From NCBI GenBank assembly GCA_031556335.1, contig JAVBTE010000036.1:1-42646 (forward strand): a DNA stretch of 42,646 nucleotides, in the 5' to 3' direction. The position numbers were made by a program, and so were the translations under genes. A model generated the notes under the pieces. The model worked only from the letters and a program-made list of their open reading frames with translations. It was not told the origin of the DNA and did no database searches. This document shows positions 32,163-40,310 of this stretch, piece after piece (positions within the stretch are counted from its first letter, which is position 1; each line of letters starts with the position of its first letter). Source of the DNA: Limiplasma sp031556335. Its GTDB lineage: Bacteria; Bacillota; Clostridia; Christensenellales; Aristaeellaceae.

Positions 32163-32192
32163 ATTATACATTCACGGAGGCGGACGATGCAA
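32163..32192 (-). promoter_or_regulatory. Candidate promoter of the SPOR/sensory-hydrogenase block
   Basis: On the minus strand TTGCAT (32187-32192) and a perfect TATAAT (32163-32168) are 18 bases apart. The -35 box overlaps the start codon of the plus-strand DUF6062 gene, so the two transcripts may interfere. Confidence 0.55.
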
Positions 32193-32921
32193 TACCATTT
32201 GGATACAATCCCGGTATGGAATGCCATGGAAGAGCAGGCGGAATGCCCGGTTTGCGCGCTTTTGAAAAAAGCGGAGGACATGGAAATCGAGCGCAGCCTG
32301 GGCGGTAGCGTGATGGAACCCGCCGTCCGCATCCAGGTCAACGAACGGGGCTTTTGCGGGCGGCATCAGGAGCGGCTGTTTCAGCAAAAAAACCGCCTGG
32401 GCCATGCCCTGCTGGTGGATTCCCATGCCAAAGAACTGCTAAAAAAGGTGGAACGCCTTTCCCGGCTGGCCCAGGGCAAAGAGGGCGGGCTGAAAGCGCT
32501 GTTCGGCGGCGGAGCCGCGGACGCGCCCATCGACCGGCTGATGGAAGGCCTTGTCCAGCTGACCCAGCCCTGCGCGGTTTGCGAAGCGGTGGCGGCGCAC
32601 ATGGACCGGTACCTGTATACCTTTTTGCATCTGTGGAAAACCGAGCCCCGGTTCAAAGCCGCGTGGGCCGAAAGCAAGGGCGCCTGCATCCCGCACACGG
32701 CGGAACTGCTGGCCCGGGCGAAGAAGCACCTTTCCCCCGCCCAGCAAAAGGAATTTGCCGCCTCGCTGATGGCGCTGCTTCAAAACAGTCTTGCGGAAAA
32801 CGAAAAGGACCTGGAATGGTTCACGCAGAAATTTGACTACCGCAACCAGGAAAAGCCCTGGGGGAACAGCAAAAACGCCCTGGAGCGCATGGTAAACCGG
32901 CTGCGGGGCCGCTGCCTTTAG
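32187..32921 (+). CDS. DUF6062-like cysteine-rich protein
   Basis: A 244-residue cytoplasmic protein, resembling the uncharacterised DUF6062 family. Two metal-type cysteine pairs are visible: CPVCALLKKAEDMEIE near the start and CAVCEAVAAHMDRYLYTF in the middle. Single Cys-His segments FCGRHQERLF and CIPHTAEL follow each pair, so a zinc site built as CxxC plus CxxH is likely. No enzyme motif is seen. Start ATG 32187 follows CGGAGG; a longer frame to TTG 32040 overlaps the divergent gene. Its end overlaps the convergent deaminase gene by four bases. Confidence 0.8.
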   Translation: MQYHLDTIPVWNAMEEQAECPVCALLKKAEDMEIERSLGGSVMEPAVRIQVNERGFCGRHQERLFQQKNRLGHALLVDSHAKELLKKVERLSRLAQGKEGGLKALFGGGAADAPIDRLMEGLVQLTQPCAVCEAVAAHMDRYLYTFLHLWKTEPRFKAAWAESKGACIPHTAELLARAKKHLSPAQQKEFAASLMALLQNSLAENEKDLEWFTQKFDYRNQEKPWGNSKNALERMVNRLRGRCL

Positions 32922-33382
32922 TTTCCGCCCGCCTCCTGGGGGAACTGCTCCAGCAAAACCCCCGCTTCCTGAAACAGCTCCAGCGAAAACGCGTCCGGGT
33001 AGCCCTGCTGGTACACCACCCGCTTGATGCCCACGTTGATGATCATCTTGGTGCAAATGGAGCAGGGCTGATGGGTGCAGTACAGCGTGGCCCCGTCGAT
33101 GGAAATGCCCAGCCTGGCGGCCTGCAAAATGGCGTTTTGCTCGGCATGGATGGCATAGCACACCTCCGCCCGGGTGCCCGAGGCGATGCCCAGCTTGCGG
33201 CGCAGGCATTCCCCCCGCTCTTTGCAGGTTTTCAGGCCCTGGGGCGCGCCGTTGTAGCCCGTGGTCATGATGCGCTTGTCCTTCACAATCACCGCGCCAA
33301 TGCTTCGGCCTTCCATATAGCAGCTGGTCCATTCGGAAATCAGGTACGCCATCTTCATGAACCGCACGTCCCATTTGTCCAT
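32918..33382 (-). CDS. dCMP deaminase family protein (ComEB-like)
   Basis: Deaminates dCMP to dUMP for dTTP synthesis. The zinc site is complete: HAEQNAIL (His and catalytic Glu, about residue 79) and TLYCTHQPCSICTKMI (two Cys). The N-terminus MDKWDVRFMKMAYLISEWTS and the RSIGAVIVKDKRIMTTGYNG segment are typical. Length 154 is normal. ATG 33382 has a GGAGG upstream and a strong promoter. Bacillus calls this ComEB, although its role in competence is doubtful. Confidence 0.95.
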   Translation of the reverse strand: MDKWDVRFMKMAYLISEWTSCYMEGRSIGAVIVKDKRIMTTGYNGAPQGLKTCKERGECLRRKLGIASGTRAEVCYAIHAEQNAILQAARLGISIDGATLYCTHQPCSICTKMIINVGIKRVVYQQGYPDAFSLELFQEAGVLLEQFPQEAGGN

Positions 33383-33426
33383 CGCGGGTTCCTCCTTTTG
33401 TTAGGCCTTTTTCCGCATTTTTTGGC

Positions 33427-33455
33427 ATTATACTAAATCGGCGGGCATTTGACAA
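33427..33455 (-). promoter_or_regulatory. Promoter of the dCMP deaminase gene
   Basis: On the minus strand TTGTCA (33450-33455) and TATAAT (33427-33432) with a 17-base spacer; an almost consensus sigma-A promoter. Confidence 0.8.
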
Positions 33456-33550
33456 TACGGCCTCCCGGCTTAAAGGCCATATCCCGCGCTCTGAAATCTG
33501 AAGTCATGGTCCCCCTGTCCCGCACATAGCCTCTTCGGGGAGGCGGTAGA

Positions 33551-34858
33551 GTGCGGGCAAATTCTGCAAAAAAACAAACAATGCTGCTTACGGCGGTCAA
33601 CACGGTGGTGCGGGCCCTGGGGCTGTATATGCGGGTGCATCTGTCCCGCCTTTTGGGCGCGGAGGTCATGGGCATCGCCGAGCTTTGCTCCGGCGTGCAC
33701 ATGCTGGCCATTACGCCCCTCACCTCGGGCCTACCCCTGGCCATCAGCCGCATGACCGCCAAGGCCCGGCCCCAGGACAAGACCATGCCGCTTCTGGCGG
33801 GTATCGCCATGGTGCGGAAAGCCTCCCTTGTGCTGATGCCTTTGCTGCTTTTTTCCTCGCCTTTGCTGGCCCAGGTGATGCGGGATGATCGGGTGCTGCC
33901 CTCCCTTTGGATGAGCGTGCCCTGCATCCTTATTTTGGGCTACTCCGCCGTATACAACGGCTATTGCTACGGCGTGGAAAAAAGCTGGCTGCCCGCCATG
34001 TCCGAGCTGGTGGAGCAGGTGGTACGCTTTGGGCTGTCCATTGGGCTGGTGGTGTTGCTGCTGAATCTGACCACCGCCTGGCTGGCCGCCGTGCCGGTGT
34101 TCGCCACCATGGTGGCGGAGGTTTTGGGCCTTGGGTTTGTGCTGTGGCGCCTGAAGCTGCCCCTTGGCAGCGTAAGCCAGGCCAAAGCCTGGCAAAGGCC
34201 GGTGTTTCGTCTGGCGGCCCCCAACACCGTCACCCGCATCATCAATACGGGCCTCCGTTCCATTACCGCCATTTTGGTGCCCCTGCGGCTGCAGGCCTCG
34301 GGCCTGATGGCCGCCGAGGCCACCGCAAGGCTTGGCATGCTCAACGGCATGGTGATGCCCATCGTGATGCTGCCCTGCATTTTTACCAGCGCCCTTTCCA
34401 TGGTGGCCCTGCCCAAGCTGGCCAAGGCCGAGCACGACCGGCCCGCCCTGAAGCGGCTCCTGCTGCTTTGTTTTGGCGCGTCTTTGCTGGTGGGGCTTTT
34501 CAGCTGGGGGCTCATCCATTTGCTGGCCCCTGTGCTGGCCGTCAGGGTCTACCGCCTGGCGGAACTGACCGGGCTGTTTCGCCTGTCCGGCCCTTTGGCG
34601 CTGCTTGCCGCTGTGGGGAACGTTTCCGCCGGGGTCATCGCCGCTTTGGGACAGCAAAAGCGTTCCATGTATGGAACGCTGGTGTCCTCCGTATTGTCGC
34701 TGCTGATGACCTATGCGCTGACCGCCCTGCCCCGGTACCAGCTAAGCGGGGCCATTCTGGCCCAAACCGCCGGCCAGGCGATGATCCTCGCCTGGAACTT
34801 CGCCATCCTTTACCTGGCCTTACGGCGCCGCCCCACCGCCCACGCCGCTCAAATGTGA
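33551..34858 (+). CDS. SpoVB/MurJ-superfamily flippase (stage V sporulation protein B-like)
   Basis: A polytopic membrane protein of 435 residues with about 12-14 TM helices, in the MOP exporter superfamily (MATE-like fold) that moves lipid-linked wall or polysaccharide precursors. The opening KKQTMLLTAVNTVVRALGLY and HLSRLLGAEVMGIAELCSGVH and LPLAISRMTAK blocks match SpoVB-type proteins of sporulating Clostridia. GTG 33551 is the start, with GGGGAGG seven bases upstream. It could work in spore cortex synthesis or in vegetative wall assembly. The end overlaps the convergent methylase gene by ten bases. No clear promoter was found in front. Confidence 0.88.
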   Translation: MRANSAKKQTMLLTAVNTVVRALGLYMRVHLSRLLGAEVMGIAELCSGVHMLAITPLTSGLPLAISRMTAKARPQDKTMPLLAGIAMVRKASLVLMPLLLFSSPLLAQVMRDDRVLPSLWMSVPCILILGYSAVYNGYCYGVEKSWLPAMSELVEQVVRFGLSIGLVVLLLNLTTAWLAAVPVFATMVAEVLGLGFVLWRLKLPLGSVSQAKAWQRPVFRLAAPNTVTRIINTGLRSITAILVPLRLQASGLMAAEATARLGMLNGMVMPIVMLPCIFTSALSMVALPKLAKAEHDRPALKRLLLLCFGASLLVGLFSWGLIHLLAPVLAVRVYRLAELTGLFRLSGPLALLAAVGNVSAGVIAALGQQKRSMYGTLVSSVLSLLMTYALTALPRYQLSGAILAQTAGQAMILAWNFAILYLALRRRPTAHAAQM

Positions 34859-35583
34859 TGATAGATCCGCTTCAATTCTTCCGTTTCCCTGCCGTCCGGG
34901 TGGTACACCACCAACGGCGGCAGCCATTTCAGCGCGGGCTTCGCGTTCTTCATGCCTTCCAGCAAAACAAGATAGGGCTCCCGGTCCGGCTTGGCGCACA
35001 CCAGCCGGGCCCGTTTGGGCTCCAGCCGGGCCCCCCGCATCGCGTCGCAAAGCTCCAGCATCCGGGGCGCGGGAAACACCATGCTCAGACGGCCGTGGTT
35101 TTTCAGCACCGCCCCGCAGGCCTCCACAATTTCCAAAAGGCTCAGGTTGGTTTCGTGCCTGGCCATCTTTTGGGACAGGGTTTCGCTGAGTAGCGCGCTG
35201 CCCTGCTTGCCATAGGGCGGGTTGCAGACCACCGCGCTCATGCTCTCCCGGCCGATCCTCTCCGGCGCGGACCGCAAATCGGCGGCATGCACTTCGACGC
35301 GCCCCCCAAGGCCGTTCAGCGCCATGGTGCGGGCGGCCATGTCCGCCATGTCCGGCTGAATTTCAAAGGCGTGAAAGGTGGCGCTTTCCTCTTTTTGCGA
35401 AAGAAGCACGGGCAAAATGCCCGTGCCCGTGCCCATGTCCGCCACCCGGTCCCGGGGGCGGATGACGGTGAAATCCGCCAGCAGCACCGCGTCCATGCCG
35501 AAGCGGAAGGCCGCCGGGTTTTGGATGATTTTCAGCCCGTTCCGCTCCAGGTCGTCCACGCGCTCATGGGGATGGATGATCAT
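34849..35583 (-). CDS. tRNA1(Val) (adenine-37-N6)-methyltransferase-like protein (TrmN6/YfiC)
   Basis: SAM-dependent N6-adenine methylase acting on tRNA or another nucleic acid. FRFGMDAVLLADFT and the SAM loop VADMGTGTGILPVLLSQ (about residue 48) are followed by the catalytic NPPYGKQGSALLS motif (about 123). Length 244 is normal for the family in Firmicutes. ATG 35583 overlaps the stop of the upstream SpoIID/SH3 gene by four bases, so it is probably in the same transcript. Confidence 0.92.
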   Translation of the reverse strand: MIIHPHERVDDLERNGLKIIQNPAAFRFGMDAVLLADFTVIRPRDRVADMGTGTGILPVLLSQKEESATFHAFEIQPDMADMAARTMALNGLGGRVEVHAADLRSAPERIGRESMSAVVCNPPYGKQGSALLSETLSQKMARHETNLSLLEIVEACGAVLKNHGRLSMVFPAPRMLELCDAMRGARLEPKRARLVCAKPDREPYLVLLEGMKNAKPALKWLPPLVVYHPDGRETEELKRIYHHI

Positions 35584-38500
35584 GGCAACGCTTCCTCAAT
35601 ATACAAGTATTCCGTCAGACAATAGCCCTTGATGCCCAGGTACCTGACCTGGCACCAGGTTTCCCCCTGTTTCAGCACCAAAACCCGCTCGTCCCGCAGC
35701 ATCAGCGCCAGGGGCACGCCGCCTTCGGTGCATTCCGGCCACAGGGCCAGCATCTCCTGGTCCTCCCTGGGCGACACGGCGGCATAGGTTTCTCTGTCCA
35801 TAGCCTCCAGGGTGGGGTCCAAAACGGGCTCATTTCGGTTCGCCCCCGCGCCGCCCTCGTCGTCCTCCCCGGCGTCAGCCGAAGAACTGCCGGAAGGGGC
35901 GGTGGCGTGCTCGGTCTGGCTTTCCGTGTTTGAAAGGCTGACCATGGGCGGTTCTTCCGCCGGCTGGCTGGTGGTCAAAAACTGGCTCATCACATAGCCG
36001 GTGGTGCCGTGGTAGCTTACGTTGCTCCAACCGCCGCTTTCCCCAAACACCTCCACAGCCGCCAGCCTTGGCACCGTGGTCAGCACCTGGCCCGAAGAGG
36101 AGGCCGTGGCCCGCAGGTTCAGCGCGCCGGAGGAGGTATACACCCAGGCGGTATAGGCTTCCGCCGCCGTCTCCACGGGCGGTTCGGGCTGGCTTGCCTC
36201 GGCCCCGCCGGTCATTTTCAGGTATTGGGTCATGGAATAGCCCGTTACGCCGCCGTAGGCCACATGGCACCAAACATCGCCGTACTTCAGCACGGTGACC
36301 TCCGCGCCGGAGGGAATGGTGGTCAGCACCTTGCTGCCGCCGTCGGCGGCAAAGCGCAGGTTCAGCGAGCCGGAGACGGTGTTCACCCGGGCGGTCATGG
36401 TTTCCTGATTGGTCTCCTGGGGGGCGGATTCCTGAGAATCCGGCTCCATGGGCACGGTTTCCGTGCTGCTGTCCCCGGGGTTCATGTCCAGGCTGGCGCG
36501 GTCAAACCCGCCTGCCGCAAAGGTAAGGAACTGGGTCATCACATAGCCGTCGGTGCTGCCGTAGCGGACGGCGGTCCACACATCGTCCTTCTGCCGCACG
36601 CCCACGGTGGCTCCCCGGGGAATTTGGGCCAGCACCTTGGCGCCGGAGGAAGCCTGGGCCCGCAGGTTCAGCGAGCCGGAGGAGGTGGTGACCGTGGCCG
36701 TGAGACTCTCCCCCGCAGGCGCGGGGGCCCCCTCGGCAAAGGTGAGGTAGCTGTTCATCACATAGCCGGTTTGGCCGCCATAGGTGGTGCGGCTCCACGT
36801 GGCCAGCTTTTCGTCAATCAAAAGGGTATATCCCCTGGGAACCCGGGCCAGCACAGGGCTGCCCGGAAAGGGGTCCATCCGCAGGTTCAGCGAGCCGGAG
36901 GCCGTCGTCACCGTGGCATACACGCCGCCGGGGGTTTCCGGAGCGGCGGGAACGCCGGGATCATTGGGGTCGTTAGGGTCCGCCTCCGGGTCCGGGGTGG
37001 CTTCCCCGGGGGTTGTCGGAACCGCGCCTTCGTCCGCGAAGGTGAGGAACACGCTCATGGCGTAGCCCGTCACGCCCGCATAGGTCACGCGGCTCCATTC
37101 CGCGCCCCGCTCCAACACGGCGACGGTGGCGTACGGAGGAATGGTGCGCAAGATGGCGCTACCCGCCCGGGCTTCCGACCGCAGGTTCAGCGACCCGGAA
37201 GGGGTGGTCACCGTGGCGCTTCCCCCGCCCAGGGGGTCCGGCGTGGCGCCGAAACCCGTGCCGGAGGACATAAACTGCAAATAGCTGGTCATGACATAGC
37301 CGGAAACGCCGTTATAGGATACCGCCGACCAGGTGCCGCCCCTGGATGTGACGGTGACCGTGGCCCCCTTGGGAATGGTGGTGAGGATGGTGCTGCCCGC
37401 GCTGGCTTCCTTACGCAGGTTCAGCGAGCCGGACTGGGTGGCCACAATGGCGGTTTCGCCGGAGCCTCCGCCGCTTGGGAAGGACAGCTGCGAGGTGGGC
37501 ATGTAGCCCGTTTCGCCTTCATAGCGCACCTTGCACCAGCTTGCGCCCTTCTCCAGCACCACCACGCTTTGCCCCATGCCAACAGTCAAAAGCAGCGGGG
37601 CTTCAAAGCTGCCGTCCTCGTACAGTTCGCCCGCGATGGCGCTGACCGTGGCGGTCATTTCGCCGGAAACCGGGCCGCCCGGCTCCGTTCCGCCTTCGCC
37701 GCCCTCCAGGCTGTCGCCTTCGTAGCGCAAATAAGAGGAAATGATATATCCCGTCTGGCCGTTGTAGATCACGGTGCTCCAGGAACCGTCGTCCCGGGTC
37801 ACGGTGACGGTTGCGCCGCCGGGCACCTGGGCCAGCACGCTGCTGGAGGTGGACGGGGCGCTGCGCAGGTTCACCGTGCCGGAAGGATCGTCCAGCTCCA
37901 CCGTGGCGGTGACATTGCCAGAGCTGGCGGCGTTGCCGGGATAGCTGCTGGAAAACACCAGAAAGTCGGCGGAAGCGTAGGCCACCGTGGCCCCGAACTG
38001 CACCTTCGCCCAGCCGCCGCTTCGGGAAAGAACGGTCAAAACAGCGCCGGTGGGGGCGGTGGTCAAAATGGTGGCCGACGTGCTGCCGGAGGCCCGCAGG
38101 TTCAGATAGCCGTTTGCCTGCACGGTGGCAAAGCCCTCAATTTGGGTGACGCTTTCATTGCTTGTGGAGGGGGCGGAACCGGCAAGGGTCAGGGCGTTGG
38201 AGGGCACATACCCCACGATGCCGCCCACCTTGATCAGGCACCAGCTGCCGTCGTTCGCGTATACCCCCACGGGGGAGTTGTGGGCGATGACGCCCAAAAT
38301 CTGGCTGGACAGGGACCGTTCCGCCCGAATGGCCAGCGAAGAGGAGGCGTTTACCAGCTTCACCACGGCGGTGCAGGCGGTGTCCGGGTCTGTAAAGTCC
38401 GCCGGGTCCTCCACGGTGGTGACGGTTTCGCCGCCGGGGGCCAGGATGGTGTTGGTAAAGCTGATGCGCACCCGCCTGCAGCCGGTGTAGTAAAAGCCCA

Positions 38501-39797
38501 GCACCTGGTCGTAGCTGTACCCCTGCTTGCCCATGTACATGGCGCCCCGCTGGCTCAGCCCCAGGCCATGGCCATAACGCCGGGCCTCCAGGGTGAAGCC
38601 GCTGCTGGTTTTGGCCACGCTCCACAGCTCATTTTGGCTGGACTGGATGCTCATGCCCAGCATGCTTTCCAGCTCGGTGAAAATATTGCAGGTCACCGTC
38701 ACCGGGGTTGCGCCGCCCCCCGCCGACACCGTCAGCGCGAAATCCATTTTGGTATACAGCCTGCTGGGCGAGGCGTACTTGGGGGTGTGGGGCGTGATGC
38801 TTTTGATGGTCTGCACGGTCACGTTGCCGCTGCTGACGCCAAGGGCCGAGGCCGCCTTGGTTTTTAGCAGCGACATCAGCGAGGCGTTGTTGGAGGACCC
38901 TGCGCAGTTCGCGCTCAGCGGCGTGCGCTTCACCACGCTGTCCGGATTGGCCAGGTCAAAGGGGTCGTCCTTCACACAAAGGTAATCGTAGCCCGAGGTG
39001 CCCCAGGCGTTCTTGATGGACTCCATCTGCCCGCCGTTGCTGGCGGAATAATAGGTGGCGGTATAACCGGAGCCGTTCATCAGCACGATGCCCTTGGTGC
39101 CGTCCACGGCGGCCACGCAGTTGGCGTTGCCCGTAGGGGTGCCGTTGTACACCTGGTCGCTGGTGGTGTCCACCACGTCATAGGTGCCGCCGGCGCGGCT
39201 TTGCATCATATTGACCGTATAGGTACGGGCTGCCACCGCCTGGGCTTTCAGGGCCTCGATGTGGGCGCCGTTGCCCATTTCATAGGGCAGCACGCCGTAG
39301 AGATAGTTTTCGATATAAATATGGGCGATCGTATAGAGCTTATAGCTGCCGCCGCTCTGGATCGCCTTGAAGGAAATATCGCCGGGATAGGGGTTTTCAG
39401 GCTTGCGGCCCTGGGCAATTCGAATGCCGCTGGTGCCGGAGGTGCTGTGGCGGCGAAGGGCAAAGCTGGTGCCCATGTTGGTTTTGATGCCGCCGCGGGT
39501 GAGGGTGAGTGCGCCTGTGGCGCTGGAAAAGCCCACCGTAACGCTTTCCCCGCCGGAAAGGCTCTGGCTGGTGTTGCCGTTTACGCTGTATTGCCCCAGT
39601 ACCGTCAAATTCAGGGTGCTGGGATTGCCAAGCGAGGACAGGTACACGCGCACCATGCCGTTTTGGGAACTGCTTTGGGATGTGAGGGGTGCGGACGCCA
39701 CGCTGACGGCGCCGGCCGGCAAAATGCTTCCCAGCAGCACAAGGGACAAAAGGGCGGCGGCTATCTTTTGTACATATGCGCGACGTGTCATTCGCAT
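35580..39797 (-). CDS. Secreted SpoIID/LytB-domain protein with about eleven SH3-like repeats
   Basis: A 1405-residue wall protein. After a signal peptide (to about ILPAGAVSVASA) comes a SpoIID-type lytic transglycosylase domain. It has YIENYLYGVLPYEMG (Glu about 173, the expected catalytic residue), EALKAQAVAARTYTV, SDQVYNG and YGHGLGLSQRGAMYMGKQGYSYDQVLGFYYTG (about 405-435, read in two parts). From about residue 470 there are about eleven SH3-like modules of 65 residues, most with SGSLNLR, a W.V.Y segment and GYVM..YL; the first, fourth and last are divergent. SpoIID removes peptide-free glycan; SH3 repeats anchor to the wall. I chose ATG 39797, ten bases after GGAGG. The gene has its own promoter and possible operator. 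Confidence 0.88.
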   Translation of the reverse strand: MRMTRRAYVQKIAAALLSLVLLGSILPAGAVSVASAPLTSQSSSQNGMVRVYLSSLGNPSTLNLTVLGQYSVNGNTSQSLSGGESVTVGFSSATGALTLTRGGIKTNMGTSFALRRHSTSGTSGIRIAQGRKPENPYPGDISFKAIQSGGSYKLYTIAHIYIENYLYGVLPYEMGNGAHIEALKAQAVAARTYTVNMMQSRAGGTYDVVDTTSDQVYNGTPTGNANCVAAVDGTKGIVLMNGSGYTATYYSASNGGQMESIKNAWGTSGYDYLCVKDDPFDLANPDSVVKRTPLSANCAGSSNNASLMSLLKTKAASALGVSSGNVTVQTIKSITPHTPKYASPSRLYTKMDFALTVSAGGGATPVTVTCNIFTELESMLGMSIQSSQNELWSVAKTSSGFTLEARRYGHGLGLSQRGAMYMGKQGYSYDQVLGFYYTGCRRVRISFTNTILAPGGETVTTVEDPADFTDPDTACTAVVKLVNASSSLAIRAERSLSSQILGVIAHNSPVGVYANDGSWCLIKVGGIVGYVPSNALTLAGSAPSTSNESVTQIEGFATVQANGYLNLRASGSTSATILTTAPTGAVLTVLSRSGGWAKVQFGATVAYASADFLVFSSSYPGNAASSGNVTATVELDDPSGTVNLRSAPSTSSSVLAQVPGGATVTVTRDDGSWSTVIYNGQTGYIISSYLRYEGDSLEGGEGGTEPGGPVSGEMTATVSAIAGELYEDGSFEAPLLLTVGMGQSVVVLEKGASWCKVRYEGETGYMPTSQLSFPSGGGSGETAIVATQSGSLNLRKEASAGSTILTTIPKGATVTVTSRGGTWSAVSYNGVSGYVMTSYLQFMSSGTGFGATPDPLGGGSATVTTPSGSLNLRSEARAGSAILRTIPPYATVAVLERGAEWSRVTYAGVTGYAMSVFLTFADEGAVPTTPGEATPDPEADPNDPNDPGVPAAPETPGGVYATVTTASGSLNLRMDPFPGSPVLARVPRGYTLLIDEKLATWSRTTYGGQTGYVMNSYLTFAEGAPAPAGESLTATVTTSSGSLNLRAQASSGAKVLAQIPRGATVGVRQKDDVWTAVRYGSTDGYVMTQFLTFAAGGFDRASLDMNPGDSSTETVPMEPDSQESAPQETNQETMTARVNTVSGSLNLRFAADGGSKVLTTIPSGAEVTVLKYGDVWCHVAYGGVTGYSMTQYLKMTGGAEASQPEPPVETAAEAYTAWVYTSSGALNLRATASSSGQVLTTVPRLAAVEVFGESGGWSNVSYHGTTGYVMSQFLTTSQPAEEPPMVSLSNTESQTEHATAPSGSSSADAGEDDEGGAGANRNEPVLDPTLEAMDRETYAAVSPREDQEMLALWPECTEGGVPLALMLRDERVLVLKQGETWCQVRYLGIKGYCLTEYLYIEEALP
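35583..38380. repeat. Repeated DNA for the SH3-like modules
   Basis: The 16-base core GCAGGTTCAGCGAGCC, encoding part of the SGSLNLR signature, is exact at 36356, 36662, 36881 and 37415. It is nearly exact at 36113 and 37181, spaced about 220-310 bases. Such repeats can recombine and change module number, and may be misassembled. Confidence 0.8.
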
Positions 39798-39822
39798 TGG
39801 GTAGCGGCCTCCTCTGTACATT

Positions 39823-39845
39823 GTTAAAAGTAATACTTTTGTAAC
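39823..39845. promoter_or_regulatory. Candidate operator near the SpoIID/SH3 promoter start site
   Basis: On the plus strand, GTTAAAAGTA and TACTTTTGTAAC form an inverted repeat (AAAAGTA/TACTTTT perfect over seven bases; the outer GTTA/TAAC match with a small bulge). It is right at the predicted transcription start, so a bound repressor would block the gene. Confidence 0.45.
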
Positions 39846-39852
39846 GTTTTTG

Positions 39853-39881
39853 ATTTTAGCATAATTCGGCAGGATTGTCCA
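39853..39881 (-). promoter_or_regulatory. Promoter of the SpoIID/SH3 gene
   Basis: On the minus strand TGGACA (39876-39881) and TAAAAT (39853-39858) are 17 bases apart, with TGC before the -10. The start is near 39846, about 50 bases before the chosen ATG. Confidence 0.7.
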
Positions 39882-40183
39882 CTGGCAAGCCCTGGCAGAA
39901 TGCCGCCGGTTCGGGGCTTTGTAGCGGGTCTCTGGCCGGGGAAAAAGGGGAAACCCCACAAAAACAAAAGCGGTCCGTTTGTTATATGATAAGGCTTTTC
40001 GGGCCATATTTTTTCCAGGCATGCTTACCCAAAAGGGAAATAAAGAGGAAAAAAGAGGAATTTTATGGGGAAAAATAATTTGATAAAAAATTATTTTTTT
40101 ATTTTTTGTAACAATTTCAACGTTTTCATTTACTTTTGTGTCCAATATTGACAAACTTTTTCAAAATTATGGCATATTTATGG
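39882..40183. other. AT-rich spacer between divergent secreted-protein genes
   Basis: Markedly richer in A and T than the rest. It holds an 11-base all-A/T inverted repeat (40071-40081 with 40088-40098) followed by T-runs. A possible 28-codon ORF with a GAGG ribosome site (40065-40151, ending at TGA) is also present, but I do not claim it is a gene. A TTGACA at 40148-40153 has only a weak -10 (CATATT, 19 bases away). Confidence 0.5.
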
Positions 40184-40212
40184 TTGCACTTTCTTAGCAC
40201 TTTCTTTATAAT
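40184..40212 (+). promoter_or_regulatory. Promoter of the Ig-like-repeat protein gene
   Basis: TTGCAC (40184-40189) and TATAAT (40207-40212) with a 17-base spacer. Transcription should begin near 40219, giving a leader of about 90 bases. Confidence 0.8.
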
Positions 40213-40310
40213 AGGATTTGGGTAACCATCTTTGCAACAAATGCAACAGCCGTTCATGAATGCCATCCTTTCATCCCGCATTGATTGCATCATTGAAGGA
40301 GAGGAACCAC

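Noticed and set aside
33456..33550. Sporulation sigma factor promoter before the SpoVB-like gene
   Set aside because: Several partial -10-like matches, but none with a correctly spaced -35 box.
33433..33927. 164-residue minus-strand frame upstream of the deaminase
   Set aside because: It is antisense to the SpoVB-like gene and covers the deaminase promoter; no family match.
35583..38380. Mobile or satellite DNA
   Set aside because: The repeats stay in frame and encode SH3-like protein modules, so they are coding repeats.
36009..38867. 952-residue plus-strand frame opposite the SH3 repeats
   Set aside because: Its apparent repeats merely mirror the SH3-coding DNA; no signal peptide or ribosome site.
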